A stretch of 64,000 bases of DNA from Linderina pennispora (lineage: Eukaryota > Kickxellomycota > Kickxellomycetes > Kickxellales > Kickxellaceae). Below are positions 62,391-64,000 of this stretch, piece by piece. Every line of letters begins with the position of its first letter. The first letter of the stretch is position 1. Position numbers and translations under genes: made by a program. The notes below the pieces were generated by a model. The model worked only from the letters and a program-made list of their open reading frames with translations. It searched no databases and was not told where the DNA came from. The stretch lies in contig NW_024468252.1 of NCBI RefSeq assembly GCF_002104995.1, forward strand, positions 682,001-746,000. Reading direction: 5' to 3'.

Positions 62391-64000
62391 CTACTTTTTA
62401 CCATAGAACTGGCGCTTGAACAGCGAGTGGTGCTCGGTCGGCTCGGCGTTGCGACGCGCGCCCGGCCCACGCCGCCCAGACTCCATATACGCCATGGAGT
62501 CGGCTCCCGAGAGACTACGCAGCGACCCAGCCGTGCGCTTGGCTATAGCGCGCTTGCGTGCAGCGGCGCCGGTGATGTCGAGGTCGGGTGGCAGCTCCTC
62601 GTCGATGCTGGCCTCGGTCTCGGCTGCCATCTTGACGGAATGCAGCAGCTTCTTCTGCTCCTCGACATCGCCATACACAAGGCCCTTGCAGTCCTCCATG
62701 CCCTCGAGCTCGGTGATGACCTTGAACGAATACCCCTGGTCGATCAAAAACTGCTGGCGCTTGGTCGAGTAGTACATCTCCTGCGTGTCCTTGCTGACCA
62801 GCGAGTAGAAGAACGCATTGAATCCCTCGTCATTCCGTCGCTTAGCGCGCAGAATGCGGCCCAGGCGCTGTGCCTCCTGCCGACGCGAGCCGTAGTGCGA
62901 TGAGACCTGGATCAGACACGTGGCCTCAGGCAGGTCGATCGACGTGTCGCCAACCTTGGACAGGAAGATGGTGCTGAGATTCGGGTTGTGCTGGAACTGG
63001 TTGAGAATCGCAATGCGCTCCTGCTGCGGCGTGCCGCCGTAGATGAACGGCAGCTTGAGCGTCTCTGCGTACATGCGCAGAGCAAACACGTTGTCGACAA
63101 ACACGATGATCTTGTCGCCGCGGCCCTCGTGGAATTTAATCAGGTACTGGCACGCGCGGAACTTGTTCGGGTTCATGACATACAGGAGCAGGCGCTTGCG
63201 CGAGGTCTCCTCAAGGTACGCCTTGTAGAACTCGGACGTCATCTCGCACCACACCTCGGCGCACTGCACCGTGGCAATGTGGCCCTTGTTGGCCAGGTCC
63301 ATCCAGTTGGCCTCGTACAGCTTGGGGCCGATCAGGAAATTAAGATCGTCGATTTTGTCGTCTTCGCGGACCAGCGTGGCCGTCAGCCCAAGCTTCGAGT
63401 GTGCGGCAATCTGCGTCACCACACGCCGGAACATGGCCGCCGGCACCACGTGCACCTCGTCTAGCAGCAGCAGCCCCCACTCGCGGCTGTTGAGGAAGTC
63501 CATCATTTTCTGCGCCTCATACGACCGCTTGCGCATGTTGGCCACCATCGAGAACGTCGAGATCACAATACCCGCGTCGCCCTGGAACCGCTCCTTCTGG
63601 TCCGACGTGAACACTGCGATCTGGTCCTCGCGGATCGTCGACCACTGCAGGAACTGCTGCTTCCACTGCACCACCGACACCGACGACGTGCATAGGCACA
63701 GGATGCTTTTCTTGACTGTGCATGCTGCCGTGATGCCCACCAGCGTCTTGCCTGCCCCGCACGGCAGCACAATGATGCCCGAGCGCGCCCGCCCATTGCC
63801 AAACATTTTGCTCAGGACTCTTTTCCTGGTACGGCCGGATGCTGGTCACCGGCTTCAGGTCAATGTTGAGGTTCGGGTTGAGCGTGTCGTTGCGGAAATC
63901 GTACTCTTCCAGCATCGGGTAGTCCATTTCATTGCACCGCTTCTTGACACTCTCCACCTGCGAGTTGGCGATTTCGAATGCATGCACAAAATTCTCCTGC
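62391..64000 (-). CDS. SSL2: TFIIH helicase Ssl2/XPB (C-terminal part, runs off window)
   Basis: The 3' two thirds of the TFIIH DNA translocase that opens promoters and acts in nucleotide excision repair. From the edge: a [21 protein letters not shown] block, [40 protein letters not shown] (one extra C at about 63815-63816 breaks the frame within it), Walker [11 protein letters not shown], the DEVH box [11 protein letters not shown], the RED motif LVREDD, motif [11 protein letters not shown] and motif [15 protein letters not shown]. The C-terminus ends with [10 protein letters not shown]. Convergent with VPS35, 62 bp between stops. N-terminal region lies outside the window. Confidence 0.94.

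Noticed and set aside
6959-63816. Programmed +1 ribosomal frameshifting as an explanation for the many breaks
   Set aside because: No common slippery codon or stop context at the sites, the breaks occur at different places in unrelated genes, several are homopolymers, and they cluster in one region.

Overview
The window is nuclear DNA of a filamentous or zygomycete-grade fungus. The evidence is short GT-AG introns (roughly 80-120 nt, one of 475 nt), genes packed on both strands, GC-rich coding sequence with AT-rich spacers, and a full eukaryotic housekeeping set (SPT16, XPO1, VPS35, SSL2/XPB, BRX1, NDC1, PHO81, COX5, COX12). TPX2, a gp78-like ligase, QTRT2, an F-box/LRR gene and lineage-specific secreted proteins together suggest an early-diverging lineage such as Kickxellomycotina. 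That placement is inference. No rRNA, tRNA or CRISPR array was recognised.

Layout. 1-16 kb: the start of a Nup153/Nup1/Nup60-type nucleoporin (runs off the left edge), TPX2, a divergent pair of mitochondrial RRM proteins, a Ydj1-type DnaJ, COX5, the Ubp3/USP10 deubiquitinase and SPT16. A ~200-bp repeat lies about 100 bp upstream of both TPX2 and SPT16, in the same orientation relative to each gene. 16.8-19.2 kb: a divergent pair resembling the phosphonate-degrading oxygenases PhnY (Fe/2-oxoglutarate) and PhnZ (HD-type diiron). 19.5-21 kb: two convergent secreted paralogues, one with a 31-unit Gly-Gly-Lys minisatellite. 21.5-44 kb: F-box/LRR, XPO1, BRX1, an R3HCC1-like protein, PHO81, NDC1, a gp78-like ligase, BAG1 and acylaminoacyl peptidase. 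44-49 kb: an accessory patch with an intact Fanzor (TnpB-related, RNA-guided nuclease family) gene beside a 5'-truncated gene, followed by a cytochrome P450 pseudogene and one copy of a direct repeat. 49.7-64 kb: CCC2 copper ATPase, an intact paralogue of the truncated gene, an OST-alpha/TMEM184 protein, QTRT2, COX12, VPS35 and the edge of SSL2.

The most interesting items are the Fanzor element with a structured 3' flank that could hold its guide RNA, and the PhnY/PhnZ-like pair, in which all six expected diiron ligands are visible. Many conserved genes carry single-base frame breaks, nearly all one extra base and often in short homopolymers. I read these as sequencing or assembly errors, dense at 56.8-61 kb, not as pseudogenes. 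The P450 remnant differs: it has an in-frame stop as well as a frame break and lacks its 5' half.
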